From contig NZ_CP117834.1 in NCBI RefSeq assembly GCF_028735875.1, forward strand, positions 3,212,001-3,276,000: DNA of 64,000 nucleotides, in the 5' to 3' direction. Positions 23,407 through 32,742 of this stretch are shown here, piece by piece; the first letter of the stretch is position 1; every line of letters starts with the position of its first letter. This DNA is from Shouchella hunanensis. Lineage in GTDB: Bacteria; Bacillota; Bacilli; Bacillales; Bacillaceae_D. The position numbers were made by a program, and so were the translations under genes. The notes below the pieces were generated by a model, which was not told the origin of the DNA, did not search any database, and was given only the letters and a program-made list of their open reading frames with translations.

Positions 23407-25257
23407 ATGTGCGGGATTACAGGGTGGATTGATTGGCGGCGAGATTTAAGACGCGAAAAAAAAGAAATTGAACAAATGGCAGCGACGTTAAACCGAAGAG
23501 GGCCTGATGCATTAGAGTCATGGACAGACAAACAAGTAGCGTTTGGTCATGCGCGCTTAATTGTTGTTGATCCAGCAGGTGGCATTCAGCCAATGACACG
23601 GACCGTTGCTGGAAAAACGTATACGATTGTTTATAACGGTGAACTGTATAATACAGAAGATATCCGGAAAGAGCTGCAGCAATACAATCATACGTTTTCA
23701 GGGCACTCGGATACAGAAGTGTTGTTAAAATCATATATACAATGGAAAGAAGCATGCTTACAAAAATTTAACGGTATTTTTGCTTTTGCCATTTGGGAAC
23801 ATACTACGCAGACCTTATTTATGGCACGAGATCGAGTAGGAGTGAAGCCGTTATTTTATACGGTTCGAGATGGATTTTTAGTATTTGGTTCAGAATTAAA
23901 AAGTATATTGGCTCATCGTGATATTAAGCCTATTGTGGATCGTACGGGCTTAGCGGATATAATGGGGTTAGCACCATCGCGATCACCAGGAAATGGCATT
24001 TTTAAACATGTTCATGAGTTAAAACCAGCTCATTTTTTAGTCTATACAAAAGATGAGCTACGTTTGCGTCGTTATTGGCAATTAAAAAGTGAACAGCATA
24101 CGCATAATGTTGAAGAAACGGCCGCACATATCCGACAGCTGTTGGAAGATATCGTTTCAAGACAGCTTTTTGCTGACGTTCCGGTTGGAATGTTTTTGTC
24201 AGGTGGAATTGATTCTAGTGCACTGACGGCTATTGCTGCAAATCATTATAAACAGGAAGGAAAAGGGCCGATTGCCTCCTATTCTGTTGATTATGAAGAG
24301 AACGATAAATACTTTAAAGCAAGTGCCTTTCAGCCAAATGCTGATGGAGAATGGATCAAAAAAGTATCGAGTTATTGCCAAACCAATCATAAAAACTGTG
24401 TCATTCAGAACATCCAATTGGCTGAGTTATTAAAAGAAGCAGTACTCGTTCGCGATACACCTGGAATGGCAGATGTTGATTCTTCATTGCTATGGTTTTG
24501 TAAAGAAATTAAAAAAGATGTAACGGTGGGCTTATCAGGTGAATGTGCGGACGAAATTTTTGGTGGCTATCCGTGGTTTCATAAACCTGAGGTAATGAAT
24601 ATAGATGGGTTTCCCTGGATGAGATCCATAGACGAGCGAAATATGCTCTTAAAGGCTGATTGGAAAAAGAAGCTTGATTTAAAGAACTATGTCTATGACC
24701 GTTATGCGGAGACGATTAGCGAGACGCCGACATTTTCAAAGGATACAAAAGAAGAAGCACGAAGACGAGAAATCTCATATTTAAATATGATCTGGTTTAT
24801 GACAAACTTACTCGACCGAAAAGATCGCATGAGTATGGGAGCATCGTTAGAAGTGCGGGTTCCATTTTCAGATCACCGCTTAATTGAGTATGTCTGGAAT
24901 ATTCCATGGGAGATGAAAGTGCATGGGGGAAGGGAAAAAGGAATTTTACGAAAAGCATTAGAAGGCTTACTGCCTGATGATGTGCTCTATCGTAAGAAAA
25001 GTCCGTATCCTAAAACGCATCATCCAGATTATACAAACGCTGTAACAAAGGAAATTCAAGCTATTGCAAATCAAGCTGACTCGCCTTTATTTGATTTTAT
25101 CGAACGTAAGCAATTGAAAAACATTGCAGATACTGGTGGCTTTGATACAGGGAAGCCGTATTTCGGTCAATTAATGGCAGGTCCGCAGTTATTAGCACAC
25201 TTCATCCAAATGGATTTCTGGCTTAAACACTACCAAATTAAAATTGAGGATGCGTAA
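23407..25257 (+). CDS. asnO: Asparagine synthetase (glutamine-hydrolysing), AsnO type
   Basis: 616 aa, matching the length of B. subtilis AsnO/YisO. The glutaminase Cys is residue 2 (MCGITGWID). The glutaminase domain contains LNRRGPDALE, the RLIVVDPAGG region and YNGELYN. The synthetase P-loop is FLSGGIDSSALTA (about residue 264), with GLSGECADEIFGGYPWF and VRVPFSDHRL. It makes asparagine from aspartate, ATP and glutamine; AsnO is the form linked to sporulation in B. subtilis. AAGGAG precedes the ATG. A leader hairpin (23354-23387) sits just upstream of the SD. Confidence 0.92.
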   Translation: MCGITGWIDWRRDLRREKKEIEQMAATLNRRGPDALESWTDKQVAFGHARLIVVDPAGGIQPMTRTVAGKTYTIVYNGELYNTEDIRKELQQYNHTFSGHSDTEVLLKSYIQWKEACLQKFNGIFAFAIWEHTTQTLFMARDRVGVKPLFYTVRDGFLVFGSELKSILAHRDIKPIVDRTGLADIMGLAPSRSPGNGIFKHVHELKPAHFLVYTKDELRLRRYWQLKSEQHTHNVEETAAHIRQLLEDIVSRQLFADVPVGMFLSGGIDSSALTAIAANHYKQEGKGPIASYSVDYEENDKYFKASAFQPNADGEWIKKVSSYCQTNHKNCVIQNIQLAELLKEAVLVRDTPGMADVDSSLLWFCKEIKKDVTVGLSGECADEIFGGYPWFHKPEVMNIDGFPWMRSIDERNMLLKADWKKKLDLKNYVYDRYAETISETPTFSKDTKEEARRREISYLNMIWFMTNLLDRKDRMSMGASLEVRVPFSDHRLIEYVWNIPWEMKVHGGREKGILRKALEGLLPDDVLYRKKSPYPKTHHPDYTNAVTKEIQAIANQADSPLFDFIERKQLKNIADTGGFDTGKPYFGQLMAGPQLLAHFIQMDFWLKHYQIKIEDA

Positions 25258-25264
25258 TAGAGAG

Positions 25265-25302
25265 GACCAGGAGTGATGAAGCCCCTGGTCTTGTTATATT
25301 TC
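25265..25302 (+). terminator. Terminator of asnO
   Basis: GACCAGG and CCTGGTC with a 12-base loop, then TTGTTATATTTC, just after the asnO stop and reaching into the 3' end of the convergent gene. Confidence 0.65.
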
Positions 25303-25929
25303 TTTTTTATACCGACTTGTCCTCAACCAGAGGCGATAACAGCCATAGACGAATAGAAGAAAGGCTAAATAATAAAGAATGACAATCATTAATTGCTGAG
25401 GATCATTGAATAGTGCGTGCCCAACTGTGGCAAATAAAATCATTGAAGGAACCTTGCCTAACGAAGACGCCACAATATAGTGCATTGGCGAAACCCTACT
25501 TAGAGCAGAATAGGCATTAACAAGGATTGAAGGGATTATGGGAATCAATCGCGTAATAAATATAGTCATAAACGCGTTTTTCTCAAATAATCTTGTTATC
25601 GTTGATGTGAGCTGGTAGCGATGGATCATCTTAAGACCTATATCTTGATAACCATACCGAATAAAGGTAAAAAAGAGTATAGAGGCAATGGAGGAGCCTA
25701 ACCAAGTGACAAGACTACCGAGATACGGTCCGTATGCAGCTCCAATTAGTCCACCAATGAGCGGGTACGGAATAACAGGAAATAAAGAGAGTAAAGTGGC
25801 AATCAATGTAGTTAGAATAATGGATTGGTCACCTAGCGTCTCAATGGCATTGAGAAAGCGATCTTGATACATAAAAACAAGTGTACCTAATCCCACTAGG
25901 AAGATGGATACGATGATTTTCTTTTTCAT
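25294..25929 (-). CDS. TVP38/TMEM64 (DedA-like) membrane protein
   Basis: 211 aa, about six membrane segments. The SNARE-associated/VTT domain is visible: FPVIPYPLIGGLIGAAYGP (about residues 51-69), then FITRLIPIIPSILVNAYSALSRVS with the conserved Arg-x-x-Pro. Family members act as lipid scramblases or small-molecule transporters; the bacterial role is not settled. It converges with asnO. Confidence 0.85.
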   Translation of the reverse strand: MKKKIIVSIFLVGLGTLVFMYQDRFLNAIETLGDQSIILTTLIATLLSLFPVIPYPLIGGLIGAAYGPYLGSLVTWLGSSIASILFFTFIRYGYQDIGLKMIHRYQLTSTITRLFEKNAFMTIFITRLIPIIPSILVNAYSALSRVSPMHYIVASSLGKVPSMILFATVGHALFNDPQQLMIVILYYLAFLLFVYGCYRLWLRTSRYKKEI

Positions 25930-25993
25930 GCTTCACCTCATAGATTAATTCGTTCTTAGTGTAACAAAAGAAAAGCTGTAAAAGGAGATGGAG

Positions 25994-26293
25994 ATGCGTT
26001 TAATTTTTGACAATATCTATGAAACTGTTAAGCAGATTCCAGCTGGAGAAGTTGCTTCATACGGTCAAATTGCCCGATTAATTGATGCTCCCCGAAGTGC
26101 GCGGGTTGTTGGTTGGGCTATGCAAAAGGCACCAAAAGAAGTACCGGCACACCGTGTTGTGAAAAAAGATGGCAGTGTAAACGAAGGCATTTTATTTCAA
26201 GGCTCTTTTAGCCAAAGAGAGCTTTTAGAAAGAGAAGGAGTACGTTTTTACAAAGACGGTAGAGTTGTGATGGCTTCGCATAGTTGGAAATAA
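25994..26293 (+). CDS. Alkyltransferase-like (ATL) DNA-damage recognition protein
   Basis: 99 aa, only the MGMT C-terminal DNA-binding domain: VKQIPAGEVASYGQIARLI, GWAMQKAP and then VPAHRVVKKDG. In true O6-alkylguanine transferases the last motif is PCHRV; here the acceptor Cys is Ala, so it cannot take the alkyl group. ATL proteins flag alkylated guanine for nucleotide excision repair. ATG 25994 is preferred over 25988, which overlaps the AAAGGAG SD. Confidence 0.88.
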   Translation: MRLIFDNIYETVKQIPAGEVASYGQIARLIDAPRSARVVGWAMQKAPKEVPAHRVVKKDGSVNEGILFQGSFSQRELLEREGVRFYKDGRVVMASHSWK

Positions 26294-26362
26294 CTAGGTG
26301 TTTAGAAATCTATCAATTCGGGTATGAAGAACAAGAAAATGTAAATGAATTAGGGTGGATGA

Positions 26363-27856
26363 ATGAAAAAAATTACAATCATAGGTGCTGGACCTGGTGG
26401 TTTAGCAACAGCATTACTACTAGCAGGAAAAGGATATCAGGTAAAAGTTGTCGAAAAAGAAGCATATGTAGGGGGACGTACATCAAGCTTTGAGCAAGAT
26501 GGCTTTACTTTTGATCGCGGCCCGACATTTTTTAGTATGCCTCATCTTTTAGAAGACTTGTTTGCACAAGTAGGTCGAAAACTATCTGATTATTTAACGC
26601 TCAAAGAAGTAGATCCTCTATACAAGTTACAATTTGATGATGTAGCGTTTGTTCCGCATCGTGATGAGCAACAAACATATCAAGACATTGAACAGTTGTT
26701 TCCATCAAATGGAGCTGGATATATTCGCTTTATGAAGGAAACCCGAAAGAAAATGAACGCATTAATGCCGCTTTTACAAAATAAGCATAATTCTCTCTTT
26801 GACTATACAAGGCTACGTGCTATAAAAGCTTTACCCAGCTTGTCGTTAGGAAAAACGCTTTACGATGAATTAAGTAAATATTTTACTGACGAACGCTTAA
26901 AGCTATCGTTTACGTTTCAATCAAAGTATTTAGGGATGTCTCCGTGGGAATGCCCTGGAGCATTTAGTATATTGTCGTTTATGGAACATGAGTACGGTAT
27001 TTATCACCCAATAGGTGGAGTCAACCAAATTACAAAAGCCCTCGCAAAAGCTTTTACGGAACTAGGCGGGACAATCGAATTAAATCGCTCAGTCAAAAAT
27101 ATAATCGTTAAAGAGGGACGCATCTATGGCTTAACCTATGAAGATGGTGAGCAGGAGCAAACAGATGAACTTGTGATTAATGCTGATTTTGCTTACGCTA
27201 TGAGTGAGCTTGTGGAAGAAAAGCATTTAAAAAAATATACGCGAAAAAAACTTGAAAAGAAAAACTACTCTTGCTCTACGTTTATGATTTACGCGAATGT
27301 GGAAAAGGTGTATCAGGAGCATCATCATACGGTTTTGTTTGCGAGTGATTACCGAAAAAATGTCGAAGAGATAACGGGTTCAAAAACGTTGTCTGCTGAC
27401 CCATCTATTTATATCCATAACCCAATCGTGACAGATCCAACGCTTGCACCGGAAGGAAAGTCACCCCTTTATTTGTTGGCGCCAGTGCCAAATAACTTTA
27501 GTAAGCTTGATTGGGAAGAGCAAAAGGATACGTTTGCAGAACTGGTATTTGATCAAATTGAGAAAAAGTCGGGTTTTAAAGATTTAAGACGTCATATTTC
27601 GTCCTACTCGATACTAACACCTAATGATTGGGAGCAACGTTTCAATGTGTACAAAGGCGCAACGTTTAACCTTTCTCATAATTTAGGGCAAATGATGTAT
27701 TTTAGACCACACAATCAATTTGAAGAAATAGAGAATTGTTGGTTAACAGGTGGGGGGACTCATCCTGGTAGTGGACTACCTACGATTTTAGCGTCAGCAA
27801 CCATTACAGCGAACGGTATTTTCAAAAAGGATAAGAAAGGAATTCTTATACAATGA
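26363..27856 (+). CDS. crtN: CrtN-type C30 carotenoid desaturase (first copy)
   Basis: 497 aa. The FAD dinucleotide fold is IIGAGPGGLATALLLAGKGY, followed by KEAYVGGRTSSF and the C-terminal CrtI signature CWLTGGGTHPGSGLPTIL. Such enzymes desaturate 4,4'-diapophytoene to diaponeurosporene or diapolycopene. First gene of crtN-crtN-crtM (ATGA overlap with the next); GGGTGG lies 7 bases before ATG 26363. Which of the three CrtI-type genes in this window desaturates and which oxidises cannot be told from sequence alone. Confidence 0.85.
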   Translation: MKKITIIGAGPGGLATALLLAGKGYQVKVVEKEAYVGGRTSSFEQDGFTFDRGPTFFSMPHLLEDLFAQVGRKLSDYLTLKEVDPLYKLQFDDVAFVPHRDEQQTYQDIEQLFPSNGAGYIRFMKETRKKMNALMPLLQNKHNSLFDYTRLRAIKALPSLSLGKTLYDELSKYFTDERLKLSFTFQSKYLGMSPWECPGAFSILSFMEHEYGIYHPIGGVNQITKALAKAFTELGGTIELNRSVKNIIVKEGRIYGLTYEDGEQEQTDELVINADFAYAMSELVEEKHLKKYTRKKLEKKNYSCSTFMIYANVEKVYQEHHHTVLFASDYRKNVEEITGSKTLSADPSIYIHNPIVTDPTLAPEGKSPLYLLAPVPNNFSKLDWEEQKDTFAELVFDQIEKKSGFKDLRRHISSYSILTPNDWEQRFNVYKGATFNLSHNLGQMMYFRPHNQFEEIENCWLTGGGTHPGSGLPTILASATITANGIFKKDKKGILIQ

Positions 27857-29304
27857 AATCAATAGTTGTTGGCAGTGGGATTGGTGGTTTAGTATCAGCT
27901 TTATATTTAAGCCAGGACGGTGATGAAGTGGTTGTCCTTGAGAAGAATGATTATGTTGGAGGGCGATTAACTTTTCATACCCATGGGTCTTTTAAAGTAG
28001 ATCAAGGTCCAACCATTGTTCTTTTACCGGAAATGATTACTTCTATTTTGGAAGAGGCGGGTATGGATACCCAAAGCCTAGATTTTATAGACATCGATCC
28101 TCTTTATAAAATGAGCTATCCTGACGGGACAGATTTCTGGAAATACCGTAACCTTAAAAAGCAAGAAGAAGAAATAAAACAGGTTTTTCCTGGTGAAGAG
28201 GGGCAATTTCCTCAGTTTATGAAGTCGATGGAACACCACTTTACAAAGGGAAAAGCTGCATTCTTGGATAAAAGTTTTAATCGAAAAAAAGATTTCTACA
28301 CGGCGACGAACTTAAAAACGTTATACGAGTTAAAAGCTTATCAATCTGTAGACAAAATGATTCGGCAGTTTTTTACACATAAACGGCTACAAAATGCATA
28401 CAAGCTTCAATCTCTTTATATAGGCGGAAACCCAACTAATTCTTCTGCACTGTATTCGCTCGTATCTTATAGTGAGCACGCCCACGGGATTTGGTATTTA
28501 CGAGGTGGTTATGCTTCTTTAATAGAGAAAATAGTGGAAGAGCTTAACAACCGGGGAGTTCAATTCGTATTAAATGCTGAGGTCAATGAAGTCCTTTACG
28601 AAGGTAGTGTTGTTAAAGGGGTTAAAGTAGACGATACGGTTTATCAAGGTGATCGTTTTATTATGAACATGGATTTCCCTTTAGCTGAATCTCTCGTTGA
28701 ACGAAAACCAATAAAGAAAAAGTATGTCCCATCTTCAGGATGTTTGCTTCTCTATGTAGGCTTAAAGAAAATATATAAAAATAATCCAATGCATCAATTT
28801 TTAATGTCTGACGATTTTGATCAGCATATGAACGATGTTTTTTATTCACGAGAATTGTCGACACTACCGTCGATTTATGCTTTTCACCCATCGGTTCTTG
28901 ATGAGTCCCTGGCTCCAGCAGGAAAAGGCGTCCTTTATGCGTTAGTACCTGTACCAGCAAAAATGTCAGATGACCAGTGCAACGAATTGGTAGACATTGT
29001 GCTGAATGAACTAGAGCAACGCGCGTTTCCAGAGCTGAGAAGTCAAATGGAATGGCTCGATATTCGTACTCCTCATGATGCGAAAAAAGCCGGACTATTT
29101 GAAGGAGGAAGCTTTGGACTTGCACCAACTGTTACACAATCAGCTGTTTTTAGGCCGCAATACCAACCATTTAAAGCGAAAAACATCTACGCAGTTGGTG
29201 CTTCTACCCATCCAGGCGGTGGGATACCGATTGTTATGCAAGGAGCAAAATTGTTAGCGAATGAGCTACTTCAAACGCCAATGAAGGCTATGACGAGTAG
29301 ATGA
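27853..29304 (+). CDS. CrtI/CrtN-family carotenoid desaturase or oxidase (second copy)
   Basis: 483 aa with the same architecture as its neighbour: VVGSGIGGLVSALYLSQDG, then YVGGRLTFHTHG, and at the end IYAVGASTHPGGGIPIVMQG. It overlaps the first desaturase by 4 bases and is therefore coupled to it. In C30 pathways of bacilli, paired CrtN paralogues split desaturation and terminal-methyl oxidation. It is the more divergent of the pair, but the split is inference. Confidence 0.82.
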   Translation: MKSIVVGSGIGGLVSALYLSQDGDEVVVLEKNDYVGGRLTFHTHGSFKVDQGPTIVLLPEMITSILEEAGMDTQSLDFIDIDPLYKMSYPDGTDFWKYRNLKKQEEEIKQVFPGEEGQFPQFMKSMEHHFTKGKAAFLDKSFNRKKDFYTATNLKTLYELKAYQSVDKMIRQFFTHKRLQNAYKLQSLYIGGNPTNSSALYSLVSYSEHAHGIWYLRGGYASLIEKIVEELNNRGVQFVLNAEVNEVLYEGSVVKGVKVDDTVYQGDRFIMNMDFPLAESLVERKPIKKKYVPSSGCLLLYVGLKKIYKNNPMHQFLMSDDFDQHMNDVFYSRELSTLPSIYAFHPSVLDESLAPAGKGVLYALVPVPAKMSDDQCNELVDIVLNELEQRAFPELRSQMEWLDIRTPHDAKKAGLFEGGSFGLAPTVTQSAVFRPQYQPFKAKNIYAVGASTHPGGGIPIVMQGAKLLANELLQTPMKAMTSR

Positions 29305-29321
29305 AACATGGAGGAGATGCT

Positions 29322-30158
29322 ATGAATACAAAGGATGCTTATGAAATATGCCATACAATCATCAAACAGCATTCTAAAACATTTGCTAAAGCCTTTAGTA
29401 CGTTACCTCAGAAAAAAAGGCAAGCCGTGTGGGCGATTTATGCTTTCTGTCGGACGGTTGATGATATCGTTGATGAAGGGCAATCCCCTTCAAGTGAACT
29501 GGAGCTATTTGAAGATCAATTCAACCGGTTTATACGAAAGGAGCTCCCTTTAACAGACCCTAAGTGGATTGCATTAGACGACGTGTTTCAACGGTTTGAA
29601 ATGGATACAACGCCTTTCTTTGATATGATGAAGGGGCAGCGAATGGATTTATATTTAAAACGATATGAGACGTTAGACGAAGTAGAACAATATTCGTATC
29701 ATGTGGCGAGTACAGTCGGTTTGATGCTTTTACCTGTACTAGCCCCTAACAATCATCAGCAACTTCATAACAGTGCGATTGCGTTAGGAAAAGCGATGCA
29801 GCTCACGAATATACTTCGAGATATCGGTGAAGATTTAAATCGTGACCGAATTTATTTACCGCAAGCTATAATGGATGCTTACGATGTAGCAGAAAAGGAT
29901 TTACTGATTGGAGAGCGAGGAACAGGGTTTATTAACATGTGGGAGCACATTGCTGCGCGTGCAGAAGACCTTTATCAAGAGGCGTTTAAAGACATGTACC
30001 TTTATCCAGTTGATGCAAGAATCCCCGTTCAAGGAGCAGGCATGATGTACCGAGCCATCTTGAAAGCAGTACGGTTGAACCAGTACAATGTGTTCTCACA
30101 AAAATCGTTTGTACCAAAAGATGAAAAAGAAATTATTCTAAATGAGCTTAAAGCCTAG
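29322..30158 (+). CDS. crtM: Diapophytoene synthase (phytoene/squalene synthase family)
   Basis: 278 aa from ATG 29322 (GGAGGAG 5 bases upstream). It joins two farnesyl diphosphates to 4,4'-diapophytoene, the entry to C30 carotenoids. Both Asp-rich sites are intact: DDIVDE (about residue 48) and DIGEDLNRDRIYLP (about residue 166). YAFCRTVDD and NILRDIG match the family. It closes the plus-strand crt operon and is followed by a strong terminator. Confidence 0.9.
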   Translation: MNTKDAYEICHTIIKQHSKTFAKAFSTLPQKKRQAVWAIYAFCRTVDDIVDEGQSPSSELELFEDQFNRFIRKELPLTDPKWIALDDVFQRFEMDTTPFFDMMKGQRMDLYLKRYETLDEVEQYSYHVASTVGLMLLPVLAPNNHQQLHNSAIALGKAMQLTNILRDIGEDLNRDRIYLPQAIMDAYDVAEKDLLIGERGTGFINMWEHIAARAEDLYQEAFKDMYLYPVDARIPVQGAGMMYRAILKAVRLNQYNVFSQKSFVPKDEKEIILNELKA

Positions 30159-30199
30159 TCGGTACTGTAAGGCTATCGTGTGAAACCAAAACGCCATAT

Positions 30200-30255
30200 G
30201 CTCCCCTCAAAGTGGGCACTTCATTTGTAAACACTTTGGAGGGAGCTTTTTATTT
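30200..30255 (+). terminator. Terminator of the plus-strand crt operon
   Basis: GCTCCCCTCAAAGTG pairs with CACTTTGGAGGGAGC (one bulge/wobble), then TTTTTATTT. Confidence 0.9.
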
Positions 30256-30344
30256 AAACCTGTTGCGACGTACTCCATTGAAAAGACCCTCTAAAATGAA
30301 ATTTTAAAAGTCAGAATAATAAAGAAAAAAGGAGCGGTGTTCAT

Positions 30345-30983
30345 ATGAAAGAAGAGGAACGAATCCTAAAGGGTATATTATTTTCTCCAGCAAACGAAGA
30401 TTTGCAAACAATCAAATTACGTGCTCACAAACTTAGCAATCTGTATACACAGCTGCCAGAAGATAACCGAGAAGAACGAAATAAGATATTGAATGAATTA
30501 GTAGGGAGTATAGGAGAAAATAGCTTTATACTAGGTCCAGTATTTTTTCATTATGGCATTCACACCAAAATTGGCAGGCATTTTTTTGGGAACTATAATT
30601 TGACCATACAAGATGACGCGCTGGTGACAATTGGGGACTATGTAAGCTTTGGACCCAATGTAACGATTGTCACACCTATTCATCCATTAGTTGCTTCAGA
30701 GCGTAGGCAAATGATACACGCTAATGGAGAATCTAAAGCATTGTGCTATGCAAAACCCGTTTCAATTGGAAACGATGTCTGGTTTGGGGCAAATGTGACA
30801 GTGTGCGGTGGTGTTACTATTGGGGATGGCTCTGTGATTGGCGCTGGTAGCGTCGTAACAAGCGATATTCCTGCTAACGCACTTGCTGCTGGTGTGCCTT
30901 GCAAAGTGATTCGGTCTATAACGGATGCGGACAGTATGACTTATAAGCCTGAAATACTTGGTGGCTGTCAGGTGTTGAAATAA
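30345..30983 (+). CDS. Maltose/galactoside O-acetyltransferase-like enzyme (left-handed beta helix)
   Basis: 212 aa. An N-terminal Maa/LacA domain (to about residue 60) is followed by hexapeptide repeats: IGDYVSFGPNVTIVTPIHP (catalytic His), SIGNDVWFGANVTVCGGVTIG and GAGSVVTSDIPANALAAGVP. It acetylates sugars or sugar derivatives with acetyl-CoA. AAGGAG is 10 bases before the ATG. It lies alone between the two convergent carotenoid operons; a role in modifying the carotenoid sugar is possible but unsupported beyond position. Confidence 0.85.
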   Translation: MKEEERILKGILFSPANEDLQTIKLRAHKLSNLYTQLPEDNREERNKILNELVGSIGENSFILGPVFFHYGIHTKIGRHFFGNYNLTIQDDALVTIGDYVSFGPNVTIVTPIHPLVASERRQMIHANGESKALCYAKPVSIGNDVWFGANVTVCGGVTIGDGSVIGAGSVVTSDIPANALAAGVPCKVIRSITDADSMTYKPEILGGCQVLK

Positions 30984-31266
30984 GGGCTAGCTTAGGTTTG
31001 TGTATGATTTATGTTTCTACAAAACAATGGATGAATCTTGTCGCTTAGCATGTTGTTTAATGGAAATCTTGCATTGCTGGATGTAGGTAACGAGTAATGG
31101 CTATTCCTGATTTAAGAGGTAGCGGAATTACACCGTTTATAGTGACCTTTATGAGTAAGTCTAGTATTGCTGCAAATGAACTTGGAATGAATCTTATCTA
31201 ATAAATAGCCTGCCGACTGTCTCAATGTTCCAACACTCTGTCGGCAAGCTAAGTGAGCCTATACCG
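30984..31266. other. Intergenic stretch with a weak hairpin
   Basis: 283 bases between the acetyltransferase (+) and the minus-strand crt operon. A hairpin TGCCGAC / GTCGGCA (31211-31246) may end both transcripts, but the T-runs are poor. A 34-codon open frame at 31097-31201 has no SD. No other signal was seen. Confidence 0.5.
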
Positions 31267-32742
31267 TTATTTCAGGCTTTTTTTCATGAGGTTAGCCGCA
31301 TTTCGTCCACTTTGTACGACCATTGGTGATCCCCCACCCGGATGAGTAGAGCCACCAGTAAAGTATAAATTTTTAATGTCTTTTCCTTTAGTAGCAGGAC
31401 GGTTAAACGCTTGCGAGAGCGAGTGAGAGGTGTAGCCGTATAAACCACCAAAGTAAGAGTGAAATTCCTCTGACAGCTGTTGAGGGGTAATGACAAGGTC
31501 GTCAATAACAAACTCTTTAATAAAAACACCTTTTTTCTCTAACAGTCTATACACCCAATTTTTTAAGTCTTCTTTATCAACGTAACGGTTATCGTTTGTT
31601 AAAGATGGTGCGTTGACGAGAATAAATAAATTATCCCCTCCTGTATTGGACACTGCACTCGTATCCACTGTAGAAGAGTTGCTTATGTAAATGGTTGGGT
31701 CCAATGGATACGATTTCTTAGAAAAAATATCTTCAAATTCCTTTTCATAATCATGGCTAAAATAAACTTGGTGGTAATGCTTTGCTGCTGTTTTACGATT
31801 GGTAGCAGATAAAATAACAAAAGCAGAACTAGTAGGTTCTTTCACGTTTACATCCTCTGTAAATGAAGGGCGATAAGCTTTGTCAACAAGCTTAGGATAC
31901 ACCGTTAAGTAATCACCATTTAGCAAATAGCCATCATAATGTAGTCGCTCGTTTTTTTTAGTCGATAAAGACGTGATCGTTTGCTGATCATTTATCTGTA
32001 GCTGTGTCACTTCTTCGTTAAAATGAAAAGTCACGCCTAATTCCTGCGCTCGCTTATGAAATGCTTCGGCTATAGTCGGATTTCCGCCTGGAACGTAGTA
32101 CACACCGTCAACATATTCCAAATACCCAATCATCGCGAATGTAGCCGGCGTTAAATACGGCGAGGAACCAATGTATGTTGCATAGCGATCAAGCATTTGA
32201 ACAATCCGTTTATCTGTAAAAAAAGATTGATGAAAGTCGTGCATCGTTGTTAATGGCTTTACAGCTGAGATTGAACGAAGCAGGCGAAATGAAGCATACT
32301 CCTGCAGGCTAGAGAAAGTTCGTGGGAAAAACTCTTTCACAGCATGAGTATATAACTTCGTAATACTCTTCACATATGAATCATAATGGGTAGCACCGAT
32401 GTTAAATGTAGCAAGCTGTGCTATCATCCTCTCGCGATCACTTGAAGAGAGAAAAGTGGAGCCGTCAGGAAAATAATTCATCGTATGATTTTCTAATTTC
32501 TTAAATTGCACGTAATCGTCTGGATTTGCCCCGCTTAATGTGAAAATTTCTTTGAACACATCCGGCATTGTTAGCGTATTTGGTCCAAAATCGAACCGAG
32601 CTCCTCCAATGTGATAACGTTTCATTTTTCCTCCAGGGTAGGAATGTTTTTCGAACACATCCACTTTATAGCCTGAAGAGGCAAGCAGAACAGCAGCAGC
32701 AAGTCCCCCTAACCCAGAGCCGATAATAGCAATTGACTTCAT
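31267..32742 (-). CDS. crtP: CrtI-family carotenoid oxidase/desaturase (third copy, CrtP/CrtNb-like)
   Basis: 491 aa from the ATG at 32740-32742, whose ATGA overlaps the crtQ stop; a frame 7 codons longer also exists. The FAD fold is IIGSGLGGLAAAVLLASSGY, with SYPGGKMKRYHIGG, and the end has YFTGGSTHPGGGSPMVVQSG. PGGKM in place of VGGR is typical of the oxidase branch that oxidises terminal methyl groups of C30 carotenoids. It sits directly after CrtQ, as in staphyloxanthin-type clusters, which supports that role. Confidence 0.75.
   Translation of the reverse strand: MKSIAIIGSGLGGLAAAVLLASSGYKVDVFEKHSYPGGKMKRYHIGGARFDFGPNTLTMPDVFKEIFTLSGANPDDYVQFKKLENHTMNYFPDGSTFLSSSDRERMIAQLATFNIGATHYDSYVKSITKLYTHAVKEFFPRTFSSLQEYASFRLLRSISAVKPLTTMHDFHQSFFTDKRIVQMLDRYATYIGSSPYLTPATFAMIGYLEYVDGVYYVPGGNPTIAEAFHKRAQELGVTFHFNEEVTQLQINDQQTITSLSTKKNERLHYDGYLLNGDYLTVYPKLVDKAYRPSFTEDVNVKEPTSSAFVILSATNRKTAAKHYHQVYFSHDYEKEFEDIFSKKSYPLDPTIYISNSSTVDTSAVSNTGGDNLFILVNAPSLTNDNRYVDKEDLKNWVYRLLEKKGVFIKEFVIDDLVITPQQLSEEFHSYFGGLYGYTSHSLSQAFNRPATKGKDIKNLYFTGGSTHPGGGSPMVVQSGRNAANLMKKSLK

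Noticed and set aside
31097-31201. 34-codon open frame between the two carotenoid operons
   Set aside because: No SD, no recognisable motif and a likely chance frame in a short AT-rich spacer.
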